Program-made: the position numbers and the translations under genes
In this document: in pieces, positions 1-8,031 of the stretch
Numbering within the stretch: position 1 is the first letter of the stretch
Layout: the number at the start of each line of letters is the position of its first letter
Virus record (IMG/VR): IMGVR_UViG_3300050014_000314
Span: 1-33,572 of that record
From: a virus
Direction: 5' to 3' (one strand)
Length of the DNA: 33,572 bases
Notes under the pieces: model-generated
What the model saw: the letters and a program-made list of their open reading frames with translations, nothing else
The model's database searches: none
What the model was told of the DNA's origin: nothing

Positions 1-666
1 CAGTACAACACCGGCATGATGTACGAAGCTTTGCAGTTCCGTATGTTCGAGGATCAGTCGGTGGTGTCCCACACGACCGGCAGCTTGGCTACCGCAACTG
101 TTAACGGAGCAACGCAAACCGGACAGGCTTTGGTGGTGAACGCGTTAGGCGGAACGGTCAATGCCGGCGACGTGTTTACCATTGCCGGTGTTTACGCGGT
201 TAACCGGGTGAACTACTCTTCGCTCGGCACCTTAGCACAGTTTGTTGCTACGGCTAATGCGGCGGCGAATGCCACTTCGGTTTCGTTCTACCCGCCCATT
301 ATCCCGCCGGCCAGCGCCGTGCCTTACGCGGGGCTCCCCTATACGCCGCAACAGTATCAAACTGTTACGGCAAGTCCGGCAGCCAACGCGGTTATTACAC
401 CGTTCGCTAACGCGAGCGTCACCTACCGTGAAAACCTGGCTTACGCCCCGGATGCGATCACGCTGGTTGTCGCCCCGTTGTGGATTCCGCCTAACGAAAA
501 GGGCGTCATTGCAGCGGCACGGCATGAGTTTGATAGACTATCAATGCGTAGTTTAGTTTGCTATGAAGCCACCACCGACCAACCGATCGACAGGTTAGAT
601 ATCTTATTTGGCAGTGGAGTGCCTCGCCCTGAGTGGATTGTACAGGCGGCTGATAGTACACCGTGA
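1..666 (+). CDS. Major capsid (coat) protein, P22 gp5-like, C-terminal part
   Basis: The frame is open from base 1, so the gene begins outside the window; the ATGs at 16 and 19 are internal. The visible 221 residues carry the pattern GDVFTIAGVYAVN in an Ig-like insertion region. They end with the P22-coat-type C-terminus: a dispensable-loop-like stretch, ARHEFDRLSMR, then DRLDILFGSGVPRPEW. In this family the protein forms the icosahedral T=7-type shell and assembles with a scaffold and portal. The gp4- and gp10-like genes downstream fit a P22-like head/tail-neck module. The C-terminus looks complete despite the HNH gene inserted just after it. Family is fairly sure; the N-terminal half is unseen. 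Confidence 0.8.
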   Translation, partial: QYNTGMMYEALQFRMFEDQSVVSHTTGSLATATVNGATQTGQALVVNALGGTVNAGDVFTIAGVYAVNRVNYSSLGTLAQFVATANAAANATSVSFYPPIIPPASAVPYAGLPYTPQQYQTVTASPAANAVITPFANASVTYRENLAYAPDAITLVVAPLWIPPNEKGVIAAARHEFDRLSMRSLVCYEATTDQPIDRLDILFGSGVPRPEWIVQAADSTP

Positions 667-702
667 TCTGAGTACTTGAACTATACTTAGATTAAAAATT
701 GA

Positions 703-729
703 TTGACATGGGAGTACGGTACCTATAAT
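703..729 (+). promoter_or_regulatory. Candidate sigma70 promoter ahead of the HNH gene
   Basis: A perfect TTGACA (703-708) is followed by a perfect TATAAT (724-729) with a 15-bp spacer, shorter than the usual 17. It lies in the gap between the coat gene stop and the HNH start, so it could give the inserted gene its own transcription. The short spacer lowers confidence. Confidence 0.45.
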
Positions 730-736
730 AAAAGAC

Positions 737-772
737 AGGCCTCACCGATGCTATCAACATCGAGTGAGGCCC
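737..772 (+). other. Strong RNA hairpin in the HNH gene leader
   Basis: AGGCCTCACCGATG (737-750) pairs with 758-772 over 14 bp with one bulged A (763) and a 7-nt loop. No U-run follows on the + strand, so it is not a canonical terminator. It sits just after the candidate promoter and 16 nt before the SD of the HNH gene, so it may stabilise the transcript or limit read-through from the coat gene. Confidence 0.55.
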
Positions 773-799
773 TAACCACAACGAGTGCAGGAGGCACCC

Positions 800-1579
800 A
801 TGATGGCTACCGATCTCATATCACGCCAAGATGCAAAAGCTAAAGGATTGCTCCGGTATTTTACCGGGCAAGCTTGCACTTATGGGCATATTGCTGAACG
901 GCAAGTTTCAAATGGTATTTGTCTGAAATGCCGCAAAGATATTGAAAAACGCCATCGTGAGGCTCATCCTGAAAAATTCAGAACGAAATGGCGTAATTAT
1001 GAAAGAAACGCTTCGCTCGAACGGAAAGAGCAAAAGCGTTTAGCTAATAAGAAATATGGTAATTCTCATAAGAAAGAGGCATCTGCTAGATCCAGAAAAT
1101 GGGAAAAGGATAATCCTGAACGCCGTCGCGAAATTGATAAAAAATGGCGCGATGATAATCCTCAGAAAATAAGAGAAAAAAATAGAAATTACAAAACTAA
1201 ACATGCAGAGCGTCTTGCTCCAATTGCAATTGAGAGAACATTGCAATGGCGCACCAACAATCCAGAAAAGGTTCTGGAGAATGGCCGAAAAGGTTCTCAT
1301 GTACGCCGTGCTCGCAAATATAAATCTGGTGGTTCTTACACCAATGATCAAATTCGCGAATTGCTGAAACAGCAGGACTGGACATGTATTTATTGTTCAT
1401 CCTCTTTGAGGGAAAAAAGAGAATTAGATCATATAATGCCTCTTGCTAGAGGTGGTTCTAATGATATTGCAAACTTGCAATGGCTTTGTTCGCCTTGCAA
1501 TCGAAAGAAAAGAGATAGAGACCCAGTAGAATTTGCGGCTTCCATTTTAGTTACCAAAAATCGGCCTTCCCTCTGCTAG
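800..1579 (+). CDS. HNH homing-type endonuclease with zinc-binding N-terminus and KWR/NPE repeats
   Basis: This 259-residue protein probably nicks or cuts DNA and is likely a free-standing mobile endonuclease. The C-terminal third has a textbook HNH domain: CIYC, then RELDHIMPLARGG, NDIANLQWLC and SPCNRKK, giving two CxxC zinc pairs around the DH/N/H core. The N-terminus has an extra Cys cluster (CTYGH ... CLKC). The middle is Lys/Arg-rich with repeated W(R/E)xDNPEK-like units, as often seen ahead of HNH domains in phage enzymes. ATG at 800 is chosen because AGGAGG (789-794) lies 5 nt upstream; GTG 785 is less likely. The gene is visibly more A+T-rich than its neighbours, consistent with recent acquisition between head genes. 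Confidence 0.85.
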   Translation: MMATDLISRQDAKAKGLLRYFTGQACTYGHIAERQVSNGICLKCRKDIEKRHREAHPEKFRTKWRNYERNASLERKEQKRLANKKYGNSHKKEASARSRKWEKDNPERRREIDKKWRDDNPQKIREKNRNYKTKHAERLAPIAIERTLQWRTNNPEKVLENGRKGSHVRRARKYKSGGSYTNDQIRELLKQQDWTCIYCSSSLREKRELDHIMPLARGGSNDIANLQWLCSPCNRKKRDRDPVEFAASILVTKNRPSLC

Positions 1580-1630
1580 GTCCGGCCGCACTCAGAGCAA
1601 AGACGCTTTTGGTCCGTTCCGATTTTTGGT
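1553..1630. repeat. 12-bp perfect inverted repeat spanning the HNH stop codon
   Basis: ACCAAAAATCGG (1553-1564) is repeated exactly in inverse at 1619-1630 (CCGATTTTTGGT). The left arm lies inside the last codons of the HNH gene and the right arm in the 3' gap, with 54 nt between. It could be an mRNA structure over the end of the gene or a trace of how the cassette inserted. Confidence 0.6.
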
Positions 1631-1663
1631 TTCATGTGCATTGCGGAAACCAGAAGAAGAAAG

Positions 1664-1726
1664 TACAGCGCGCCATTGTTGGAATGAGCCAATAATTGCG
1701 CGCTGTATCGGCCATTTTATTTTTAT
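1664..1726 (+). terminator. Long hairpin plus U-rich tail (rho-independent terminator candidate)
   Basis: Bases 1664-1682 pair with 1689-1707 over about 19 positions with two weak or mismatched positions and a 6-nt AATGAG loop. The U-rich tail (attttattttta) starts about 6 nt after the stem. That spacing and length are somewhat larger than in a classic terminator, but it is the best candidate to end coat/HNH transcription. The SD of the next gene overlaps its end, so regulation by the structure is also possible. Confidence 0.55.
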
Positions 1727-1740
1727 AGGAGATTATTATT

Positions 1741-2196
1741 ATGTTTGACCAAGAAAACCATACTATCGACCCTGTCACCGGATTTGTTATTCACAAAGAT
1801 GACGGGCATCTTATTGGTATTGAACAAGTGCCTGCACCTGTTGTTCGTGGCGTTGAGTGGCCAAAATGGGTTGTTCCGCATGATAGCCAAATCCAACGCA
1901 AGAAAACCGAAGGCGCGCCAGATCATGTAAGCACGCCCGGCTTTACTGATTATAACGTTAACCGCGTTAATGGTGAGGTTATGGTCCTGGTTGCCGACGA
2001 AGACGAGGAAAAGGTAGCCACAGGCGAATACAAAGAGGCGGAAGCTGAGCCGCTTGTTGATGACGACACTACGCGGCGCGCTGTTCGTGCCGATGTAGCG
2101 CGGGCAAAGTTGGCGCTGGCCAATGCTCTGGCTAGAGAAGAAGCCCAAAAACAGGACGATATTGAAAACGAAGGAAGTTGCGCGCCGAGTTACTGA
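1741..2196 (+). CDS. Unknown virion-region protein; N-terminal part of a probably frameshifted gene
   Basis: The 151-residue protein was not recognised. It starts at ATG 1741 after a good SD (aggag at 1727-1731). The N-terminal 100 residues are mixed polar (HTIDPVTGFVIHKDDGHL, VEWPKWVVPHD). The end becomes a charged helix (RADVARAKLALANALAREEAQKQDD) that stops abruptly as ENEGSCAPSY. The helical, charged pattern resumes in the next frame just downstream, so this is probably the front half of a longer protein. It lies between coat and tail-accessory genes, where scaffold, decoration or head-completion proteins are common; no role is claimed. Confidence 0.6.
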   Translation: MFDQENHTIDPVTGFVIHKDDGHLIGIEQVPAPVVRGVEWPKWVVPHDSQIQRKKTEGAPDHVSTPGFTDYNVNRVNGEVMVLVADEDEEKVATGEYKEAEAEPLVDDDTTRRAVRADVARAKLALANALAREEAQKQDDIENEGSCAPSY

Positions 2197-2569
2197 AAGA
2201 CAGGAACTAGAGGTACGCAATCTTGAAGCAGCCGATGCTGCCGCCAAGGCACAGCGTGAGCGTACGGCCGGTAGCTTGGGTGTTGATGTTGACCCGCGTT
2301 ACGTGCCGTCAACTGTCAGGCCGGGAGATTGGCGTGGTAAGACAGGCGATACTGGGCCTGTTGTCAATTCTGACGTTGATCCGCGCTCTGCGCCATCAAA
2401 TGTCAGGACGGCTGATCGTCCTCCCTATACCCCTGGGCAACCTTATAACCGCCCTGTCGAGCGGTCTTATACCCCTAACGCCCAGACCGAGCCTGCTGTC
2501 CCAACTGAACAACGTGTCCCCGGTCAGCTAAACCGCGCTACCCCTGTTTACCCCACTAACAAAGGATAA
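2162..2569 (+). CDS. Unknown protein; C-terminal part of the frameshifted gene or a separate overlapping gene
   Basis: The frame is +1 relative to the preceding gene. It continues a charged helix (KEVARRVTERQELEVRNLEA, then ADAAAKAQRERT) and then has two similar segments, LGVDVDPRYVPSTVRPGD and SDVDPRSAPSNVRTADR, before a Pro/Thr-rich tail. Dropping one A from GAAAACG at 2164-2170 would fuse it smoothly to the upstream gene. Alternatively TTG 2162 with AGGA (2153-2156) five bases upstream could start it independently; an ATG at 2123 has no SD. Function unknown. Confidence 0.5.
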   Translation: MKTKEVARRVTERQELEVRNLEAADAAAKAQRERTAGSLGVDVDPRYVPSTVRPGDWRGKTGDTGPVVNSDVDPRSAPSNVRTADRPPYTPGQPYNRPVERSYTPNAQTEPAVPTEQRVPGQLNRATPVYPTNKG

Positions 2570-2576
2570 ATAAGCT

Positions 2577-3368
2577 ATGGCTTTTGTTCTCCCTTCCCGA
2601 CGCGAAGTTGGCGTTCTCTCACCTGATATTGCCGGGGAGGGAGCAAAAGTTCTTATGTCCGATGGCGACGTGATTAGTTTTAATATGCCGCCGCCTAAGC
2701 CTGTAATGCCGGATTGGAGTGGTATCAAATCAATCCGGCATTATTTCAACCGTACCGGCTACAGGGTTTATCCAGCTTGGCTTTATCATCCGACTGAGCA
2801 GCCGCGTGTTGTTAAGGATGAACATGAGGCAGCCGAGCTTGGCGTTTGCTACCGTGACGCATCGATAGAAGAGAAAGGCCGCTATGGTCTTGAGCATGTT
2901 TGGGATTGGAAAGACGATAGCCCGTGGCGTCCGCAGCCTTATGCGGGGACGACAAAATTTGATCCCAACAAAGCCGAACAAGGCAAGGTCTATATTGCTA
3001 CGCCGCAATCACAGCATTCTTCAAATCGTGAGTTGCTCAATACGGTCTTGCCGGAAGTAACAGCAGCCGTAGTTGCCGCTTTGAAACAGGGTGGATCAGT
3101 TGCACCCGGCAAAGTAAATCCTGAACAGTGGGATGAATTTCTTGCATTCCAAGCTTGGAAAAAAACCCAAGAAGCAATCGACGCCATTATACCGGCCACG
3201 GCGGCTGTTGAAGAGATAGTCGAGAAAGAGGCCGAGGTGGTTGATACAAACTTGCCTCCCGAGCAGGAACGCGAGCTTTGGCTTGAGGAAGCTAATCGTA
3301 AGGGCGTAAAGGTTGACGGGCGTTGGTCTTTAGAACGCTTGCGCACGGAAGTTGAGAAGGCAGCCTAA
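2577..3368 (+). CDS. Hypothetical phage protein in the head-tail module
   Basis: The 263-residue protein is not recognised. It begins 7 bp after the previous stop. The N-terminus is compact and aromatic (IRHYFNRTGYRVYPAWLYHP, WDWKDDSPW). The C-terminal third is acidic and helical and ends with a short segment (RELWLEEANRKGVKVDGRWS) that resembles the small HeH/SAP-like helix-extended-helix motif seen at the end of some phage proteins; this is suggestive only. Its last base overlaps the A of the next ATG, so the two are translationally coupled. Position suggests a virion or assembly role. Confidence 0.65.
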   Translation: MAFVLPSRREVGVLSPDIAGEGAKVLMSDGDVISFNMPPPKPVMPDWSGIKSIRHYFNRTGYRVYPAWLYHPTEQPRVVKDEHEAAELGVCYRDASIEEKGRYGLEHVWDWKDDSPWRPQPYAGTTKFDPNKAEQGKVYIATPQSQHSSNRELLNTVLPEVTAAVVAALKQGGSVAPGKVNPEQWDEFLAFQAWKKTQEAIDAIIPATAAVEEIVEKEAEVVDTNLPPEQERELWLEEANRKGVKVDGRWSLERLRTEVEKAA

Positions 3369-4132
3369 TGTCTATGCCCCCGGTAGAACCGGCGCTGCCC
3401 GTTGATACTTGCGGGCAGCTTTTAACCAATATGCTGGTTGACGCTGGGGTTGTAGGCATAGACGAATCTATCGAGCCTGAAATATTGAACAGAGCTTTTA
3501 AGCAGGTCAATTGGCTGCTGGCACAGTGGGCGAGAAAGAGGTGGCTGGTTTACCGCATTCAGGACTATTCGGTAGTTTGTACCGGAGCTAAAAGCTATTC
3601 GGTTGGCTTAAGGGCCGACATTAACATAAATCCGCGACCGGATCGGCTTGAATATGCTTTCCTTCGGTTCCTCAATAACCCGGCTGGCAATCTAGCGGTT
3701 GATATTCCGCTGGATATAATTCCAAGCCACGAGGATTATTCCAGGATTCCGGTAAAAAACATCGGCACGCTCGCTTGGCGTATTTTTTATGACCCGATCT
3801 GGCCGGTAGGCGTGCTATTCCCTTGGCCCGTGCCGCAGTCTTCAATCTATGAAATACATTGCGGGTTTAAGGTGGTCTTGCCCCGTTTTAATTCGGTACA
3901 GCAGCCGATAAATTTCCCGGCTGAATACGAAGCTGCTTTAAATTGGTGTGGGGCACGCAGGCTAAGGGCCAGTTATCAAATGCCTGCTGATCCCACGGTA
4001 GACGCTCTTGCGCGGGACGCTTTGAATACAATCCGATTGGCTAACCAAGCTATGGGTGTTTTGAGAATGCCGATGTTTTTACGAAACAGGGGCAGATCGT
4101 ATTCGTATCAATCGGATGACGCTGGAATTTAA
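3368..4132 (+). CDS. P22 gp4-like tail accessory / packaged-DNA stabilisation protein
   Basis: The 254-residue protein resembles the P22 tail accessory factor gp4, which attaches below the portal after packaging and starts the neck. Supporting features are the N-terminal helical region (CGQLLTNMLVDAGVVG, then FKQVNWLLAQWARKRWLVYR), the middle IYEIHCGF segment, FPAEYEAALNWCGARRLRASYQ and the C-terminal helix ARDALNTIRLANQAMGVLRMP. These match the order seen in podoviral gp4 proteins, and length is in the expected range. P22 gp4 also has reported muramidase activity; nothing in this sequence lets me assert that here. A gp10-like gene follows two genes later, as expected. Confidence 0.7.
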   Translation: MSMPPVEPALPVDTCGQLLTNMLVDAGVVGIDESIEPEILNRAFKQVNWLLAQWARKRWLVYRIQDYSVVCTGAKSYSVGLRADININPRPDRLEYAFLRFLNNPAGNLAVDIPLDIIPSHEDYSRIPVKNIGTLAWRIFYDPIWPVGVLFPWPVPQSSIYEIHCGFKVVLPRFNSVQQPINFPAEYEAALNWCGARRLRASYQMPADPTVDALARDALNTIRLANQAMGVLRMPMFLRNRGRSYSYQSDDAGI

Positions 4133-4156
4133 ATTTTATTTTCAAGGAGAACTATA

Positions 4157-4618
4157 ATGAAAGATTTTCTTAAAGTAATTGCTTATTCGATCTTATTTAT
4201 CGCCGTTCCCATCTTTGCCTTTGGCTACACGGTAGGAACGCCTCCTACAAATGGACCACAGCTCATAGACGGTACTTGGTCAAACGGTCTAGCCAACGGT
4301 AATAACCGTTCCTATCAATCTGGAATTACGGCAATAGGAAGCTCCCAAGCTACAGCCCTTCAACTTCCAGCGGGGATTGCTTTGATGGAGGTAGATACCG
4401 TTGCTGGAAGTACCGGGGTCGCTTTGCCGCCGTGTCTTGCCGGCACTACAACTAGAATTTATAACGCGAGCGGAACGACCGTTACAATTTATCCTGCTAT
4501 TGCGAATAACCCGAATACCGCTGCGCAAGATACAATTAACGCCGCCACCTCTACTACACTGGTAACACACGTAGGCAGTGCTTTTAATTGTGCCAAAGAT
4601 GGAAATTGGTTTAAATAA
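4157..4618 (+). CDS. Small protein with signal peptide, possible decoration or appendage protein
   Basis: This 153-residue protein starts at ATG 4157 after a strong SD (aaggag, 4144-4149). Residues 1-23 (MKDFLKVIAYSILFIAVPIF plus AFG) form a hydrophobic, signal-peptide-like segment. The rest is a Thr/Gly/Ala-rich beta protein with the phrase RIYNASGTTVTIYPA ... DTINAATSTTL, a pattern I know from phage virion-associated proteins. A single Cys pair (PPCLAGT, FNCAKDG) could form a disulfide if exported. The signal peptide in the middle of a virion operon is odd. Function unknown. Confidence 0.6.
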   Translation: MKDFLKVIAYSILFIAVPIFAFGYTVGTPPTNGPQLIDGTWSNGLANGNNRSYQSGITAIGSSQATALQLPAGIALMEVDTVAGSTGVALPPCLAGTTTRIYNASGTTVTIYPAIANNPNTAAQDTINAATSTTLVTHVGSAFNCAKDGNWFK

Positions 4619-5659
4619 ATGGGCAAAGGTCTAAACCGCGAAAGGCGCAGGCAAAAGCAGCAGCGGGACCAAGCGCCGTTCTCGGCTGTTTTTATGGATG
4701 ATCGTGCTTTAGAGAAAGCGCCAAAACATGAGGCCACGCCTGCAACTTTACGGCTGGTTCGACCAGCGGACGAACACATTCCGATTGAGCCGGTTGCCAC
4801 CAGACGCCCCGGTGAGGTTATCGGTCCCGTTCGAGAGCCAAAGCGAGGCAATGGCTTCAGCGGAACGGAAGAGGGCGGACATAATGTGGATACCGCCCCT
4901 GACGATGGAGCAGATGATGCGCCAAGCGTCGTAAGGTCTTTTGACGCAGAGGCAATCAATAAAGTCTTTAACGATCCGGCTGTATTTCCGCTAATTGCCG
5001 CGCCGGGTAGCGCGCCAATTGATGTCACTCCGCTTCTTCAAGACCAACGCAATATATTGCTAGTGGCCGAAGGTGGCGGGGTTTTATTTATATGGCAAGA
5101 GGCCGGTACATATGAGGCACACAACGCTTTAGCTGAAGCAAGGGTTGCATTGGAAACTTGCAGATGGATGTTTACTCATACCGACTGCATGGAGATTCTG
5201 ATTAGAGTCCCGGCTATCAATCAAGATGCAGATGAGTTTTGCAAATTGATTGGAGCAACTAAGGAATTTGAGCGCGAAGGGATTTGGCAAGCGGAAGATG
5301 GAGCCGTTGATATAGCTTTCTGGTCTTTGCAATATTATGGATGGGTCAGGAACACTTTCACTTTAAAGAAATCAGGTCAAAAGTTTCATCAGAAATTAGT
5401 CGATGAATATGCTCGGTTAGGACACGCTGAACTTGTGCGCACAGACGAAGACTGCCACGAGCTTTATAACGGCGTTTGCTTTGAAACCATACTGGGCGGC
5501 CAATTAGACAAGGCCGTTATTCTATACAACCGTTGGGCACGCTTTGCCGGCTACGCGCAGATTTCCTTGGTTTCCCACGATCCACCTTTGATTGATATTG
5601 CTGAATCTCTTTTGCAAATTACCGGCGATACTTTCAAAGTTATTTTGGTTCGGAAATAA
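4619..5659 (+). CDS. GNAT-like (acetyltransferase-fold) phage protein
   Basis: The 346-residue protein starts directly after the previous stop. Residues 1-95 are a basic then Pro/Asp-rich linker (RERRRQKQQRDQ). From about 105 a GNAT-like domain begins: FNDPAVFPLIAAPG, GVLFIWQEAGTYEAHNAL, ALETCRWMFTHTDCMEILIRVP, then FCKLIGATKEFEREGIW. This strand-helix order with a distal 'neighbour residue GF' type motif is typical of the GNAT-fold proteins placed among structural genes of podoviruses. The classic acetyl-CoA R/QxxGxG/A loop is not obvious, so catalysis is uncertain. It could modify a virion or host protein, or be a fold-only structural component. Confidence 0.6.
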   Translation: MGKGLNRERRRQKQQRDQAPFSAVFMDDRALEKAPKHEATPATLRLVRPADEHIPIEPVATRRPGEVIGPVREPKRGNGFSGTEEGGHNVDTAPDDGADDAPSVVRSFDAEAINKVFNDPAVFPLIAAPGSAPIDVTPLLQDQRNILLVAEGGGVLFIWQEAGTYEAHNALAEARVALETCRWMFTHTDCMEILIRVPAINQDADEFCKLIGATKEFEREGIWQAEDGAVDIAFWSLQYYGWVRNTFTLKKSGQKFHQKLVDEYARLGHAELVRTDEDCHELYNGVCFETILGGQLDKAVILYNRWARFAGYAQISLVSHDPPLIDIAESLLQITGDTFKVILVRK

Positions 5660-5660
5660 A

Positions 5661-7163
5661 ATGGTTGCACTTCCATTAACATCTGGCGCGTACTCTTCTC
5701 AAGGGTACATTGCGAATGCACAAAAATGTTTGAACCTGTATCCTGAAAAAAACCCGGAGGAAACTCACCCCGAATCGCCTGTTACCCATTACCCGCGTCC
5801 TGGGTTGCTTACTTTAAGTTTGGCCCCCGCAATCGGAACTGGGCGTTGTCTTTACGGGGCGACCACAGGCGACTTGTTTGCTGTTATCAATCAGAATATT
5901 TTCTATATCGACCCTGATTTTAAATTCAATTTACTAGGCACAACGTTAACGCCGGGACAAAATCCGGTTTCAATGGCGGATAACGGCCAAGATGTTCTTG
6001 TCGTAGACGGGTCGGCAAACGGCTACAATATAAATCTTGCTACAAAAGCCTTCACCCAAATTGGCGACCCTAATTTTCTAGGTTCAACGCGAGCGGATTT
6101 TATTGATAGTTTTTTGATTTTGAATATTCCCGGCACTAACCAATGGTATTGCACTCTTTCAGATCAAGTTGCGTTCAACGGGCTTTATGTAGGGCAAAAG
6201 ACAGCTTGGCCGGATAACATACTTTGCGCGGTGGCAATTGAGCGCGAGGTTTGGCTGTTCGGTACTAAAAAAAGCGAAGTTTGGTACAACGCCGGGACAG
6301 TGCCGTTTCCGTTTCAACTTTTGCCGGGCAATATTATCGAGCAAGGCTGCGCTGCTCAATATTCGCCTGCAAAGATGGATACCAATGTTTACTGGCTATC
6401 GCAAAGCCCCGAGGGCGACCGCATGGTTATGCGGGGCAATAACCAAAATGTGGCGGAACGTATTTCAAACCACGCCATTGAGTATGAATTTAGGAAATAT
6501 GCTCGTATCGATGACGCAATAGGCTCTACCTATCAGATAACCGGCCATTCGTTCTATAAGCTGCACTTTCCCACCGCAGATAAGACCTGGGGCTATGATG
6601 AAGCCACCAAACAATGGCACGAAGACAACTCTATAGATAAGAACGGTGTTTTGCACAGGGCGAGGAATACTTTTACGGCGTTTGCTTACGGCAAGAACGT
6701 TGCGCTCGATTGGAACAACGGCAGTCTATATCAAATTGATCCGCTGACTTACACCGACGCAAATATGCCAATCATTTGCGCGAGGTCGTTTCCCCATGTT
6801 GCCAACGAATTAAAACGGGTTGGGCATTCTTCTTTTATTGCCGATTTTGAAACCGGGACAATGCCTAATAGCGGCGAGGATGAGCAATTTTTAAGCCCTT
6901 GGAGCGAAGGGTTTAGTTCAGGCTTTGGCCCTCTAACGCAGCAACCGTCCCCGGTAATTGTCATGAGGTATTCTAAGGACGGCGGAAATACTTGGAGCAA
7001 TAACCGGGTTAAGGAAATGATCAGCGCGGGGCATTATCGCTCTATGTTACGCTGGCGGAATATGGGCTTGGCCAGGGACATGGTTTATGAGCTGTCTTGG
7101 TCGGCCCCTATGGCAACCGCATTGAACGGTGCTTTTATTGATCCTGTTCCGGCTGGCTCGTAG
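5661..7163 (+). CDS. P22 gp10-like packaged-DNA stabilisation (tail hub) protein
   Basis: ATG 5661 is chosen (1 bp after the previous stop), giving 500 residues; upstream in-frame codons overlap the GNAT-like gene. The N-terminus MVALPLTSGAYSSQGYIANAQ followed by NLYPE and a PGL motif is the typical opening of the P22 gp10 family. The body has beta-propeller-like strands with GNNIIEQG/APAKMD-type segments (ERISNHAIEYEF). In P22, gp10 follows gp4 and closes the head before the needle and tailspike bind. Order (gp4-like, then this) agrees. No obvious tail-needle (gp26) coiled coil follows. Confidence 0.75.
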   Translation: MVALPLTSGAYSSQGYIANAQKCLNLYPEKNPEETHPESPVTHYPRPGLLTLSLAPAIGTGRCLYGATTGDLFAVINQNIFYIDPDFKFNLLGTTLTPGQNPVSMADNGQDVLVVDGSANGYNINLATKAFTQIGDPNFLGSTRADFIDSFLILNIPGTNQWYCTLSDQVAFNGLYVGQKTAWPDNILCAVAIEREVWLFGTKKSEVWYNAGTVPFPFQLLPGNIIEQGCAAQYSPAKMDTNVYWLSQSPEGDRMVMRGNNQNVAERISNHAIEYEFRKYARIDDAIGSTYQITGHSFYKLHFPTADKTWGYDEATKQWHEDNSIDKNGVLHRARNTFTAFAYGKNVALDWNNGSLYQIDPLTYTDANMPIICARSFPHVANELKRVGHSSFIADFETGTMPNSGEDEQFLSPWSEGFSSGFGPLTQQPSPVIVMRYSKDGGNTWSNNRVKEMISAGHYRSMLRWRNMGLARDMVYELSWSAPMATALNGAFIDPVPAGS

Positions 7164-7588
7164 TGCTTACGCTTTACCCCTACCCGTTGCCGCCGGCACA
7201 GACGCCTTTGGTTACGCCCGATTCTGGCGCGGCTTCCTTAATAGGCCGGCAGCTTCTACTCGCTTTGCTAAATCGCACTGGTGGTTCGTCAGGCGCGCCT
7301 AGTGTTGGTGTTGGACTTGTTGTGGGGGCAGCAGCGTTTAATATAGTAAACGACTGGAACGAGTTTGATACGGTGCCAGTCGGCGGAATTGCTATAATAC
7401 CTGTTTTGAACGTAGGTGCTGAAATTGTTGTTTTTAATGGCGACGCGCCTTCTTTAAGCATTCAACCTCAAAGCAATATGAAAATTGATGCTTTGGGGTT
7501 GGGTGTGGGGTATGTCTTGACATCATTGAAGATGCAGATTTTCAAATGCTGGGCACCGACACAAATTAGATCGACACAACTAGGATGA
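7163..7588 (+). CDS. Hypothetical virion-region protein, GTG start
   Basis: The 141-residue protein begins at GTG 7163, overlapping the last base of the gp10-like stop, which implies coupled translation. It is Gly/Ala/Val-rich with a Pro-rich N-terminus (YPYPLPPAQTPL) and beta-type segments (GGIAIIPVLNVGAEIVVFNG, then SLSIQPQSNMKIDALGLG). No family is recognised. The position after gp10 is where P22 has gp26 (needle), but the long coiled coil expected there is absent. Confidence 0.6.
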   Translation: MLTLYPYPLPPAQTPLVTPDSGAASLIGRQLLLALLNRTGGSSGAPSVGVGLVVGAAAFNIVNDWNEFDTVPVGGIAIIPVLNVGAEIVVFNGDAPSLSIQPQSNMKIDALGLGVGYVLTSLKMQIFKCWAPTQIRSTQLG

Positions 7589-8031
7589 ACGAAATAAAGA
7601 CAGTTGAGGAAATGACTAACCGCGAGGTAGTCAACGCCCTTGAACTTGAAATGCTCAAGATGCCTCAACTTGACTTGTCGGTTAAGCATTATTTTTCACC
7701 GGGGATTTACGCACGCGAGCTTTTTATTCCGGCCGGCACGTTGCTTACTGGGAAAGTCCACAAATTTGAACATTTAAATATTATGTCGCAGGGCGATATG
7801 TCCGTCCTGACCGAAAACGGCATTAAGCGGGTACAAGCGCCTTTTACTATTGTTTCCCCTGCTGGAACGAAACGAATTGCATTTGCCCATGCAGATTCTG
7901 TGTGGACAACAATACACGCTACCGAAGAAACCGATCTCGATAAAATCGAAAATCTTTTAATTGCCAATAGCGATGCTGAATATTCAGAATTTATTTTAGC
8001 CGTAATGGAAACCAAGAAATGTCTTTCATAG
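7585..8031 (+). CDS. Cupin-like small virion-region protein
   Basis: The 148-residue protein overlaps the previous gene (ATGA). Residues 45-115 look like a single cupin barrel: ARELFIPAGTLLTGKVHKFEHLNIMSQGDMSVLTENG and later FTIVSPAGTKRIAFAHADSVWTTIHAT. The metal-binding His pattern is partly present (KVHKFEH ... H), as in cupin-like proteins I remember from podovirus structural modules. Its job there is not known to me; it could be structural or sugar-binding. Confidence 0.55.
   Translation: MNEIKTVEEMTNREVVNALELEMLKMPQLDLSVKHYFSPGIYARELFIPAGTLLTGKVHKFEHLNIMSQGDMSVLTENGIKRVQAPFTIVSPAGTKRIAFAHADSVWTTIHATEETDLDKIENLLIANSDAEYSEFILAVMETKKCLS

Noticed and set aside
1723-2247. Minus-strand frame of 174 aa across the frameshifted gene
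   Set aside because: Starts inside the other gene without an SD, and no recognisable pattern; the + strand frames have SD and helical continuity.
4489-5028. Minus-strand frame of 179 aa
   Set aside because: Shadow of the signal-peptide protein and the GNAT-like gene.
5592-5660. Earlier start of the gp10-like protein
   Set aside because: The extra residues overlap the preceding gene and do not match the family start; ATG 5661 gives the standard MVALPLTSGAY opening.
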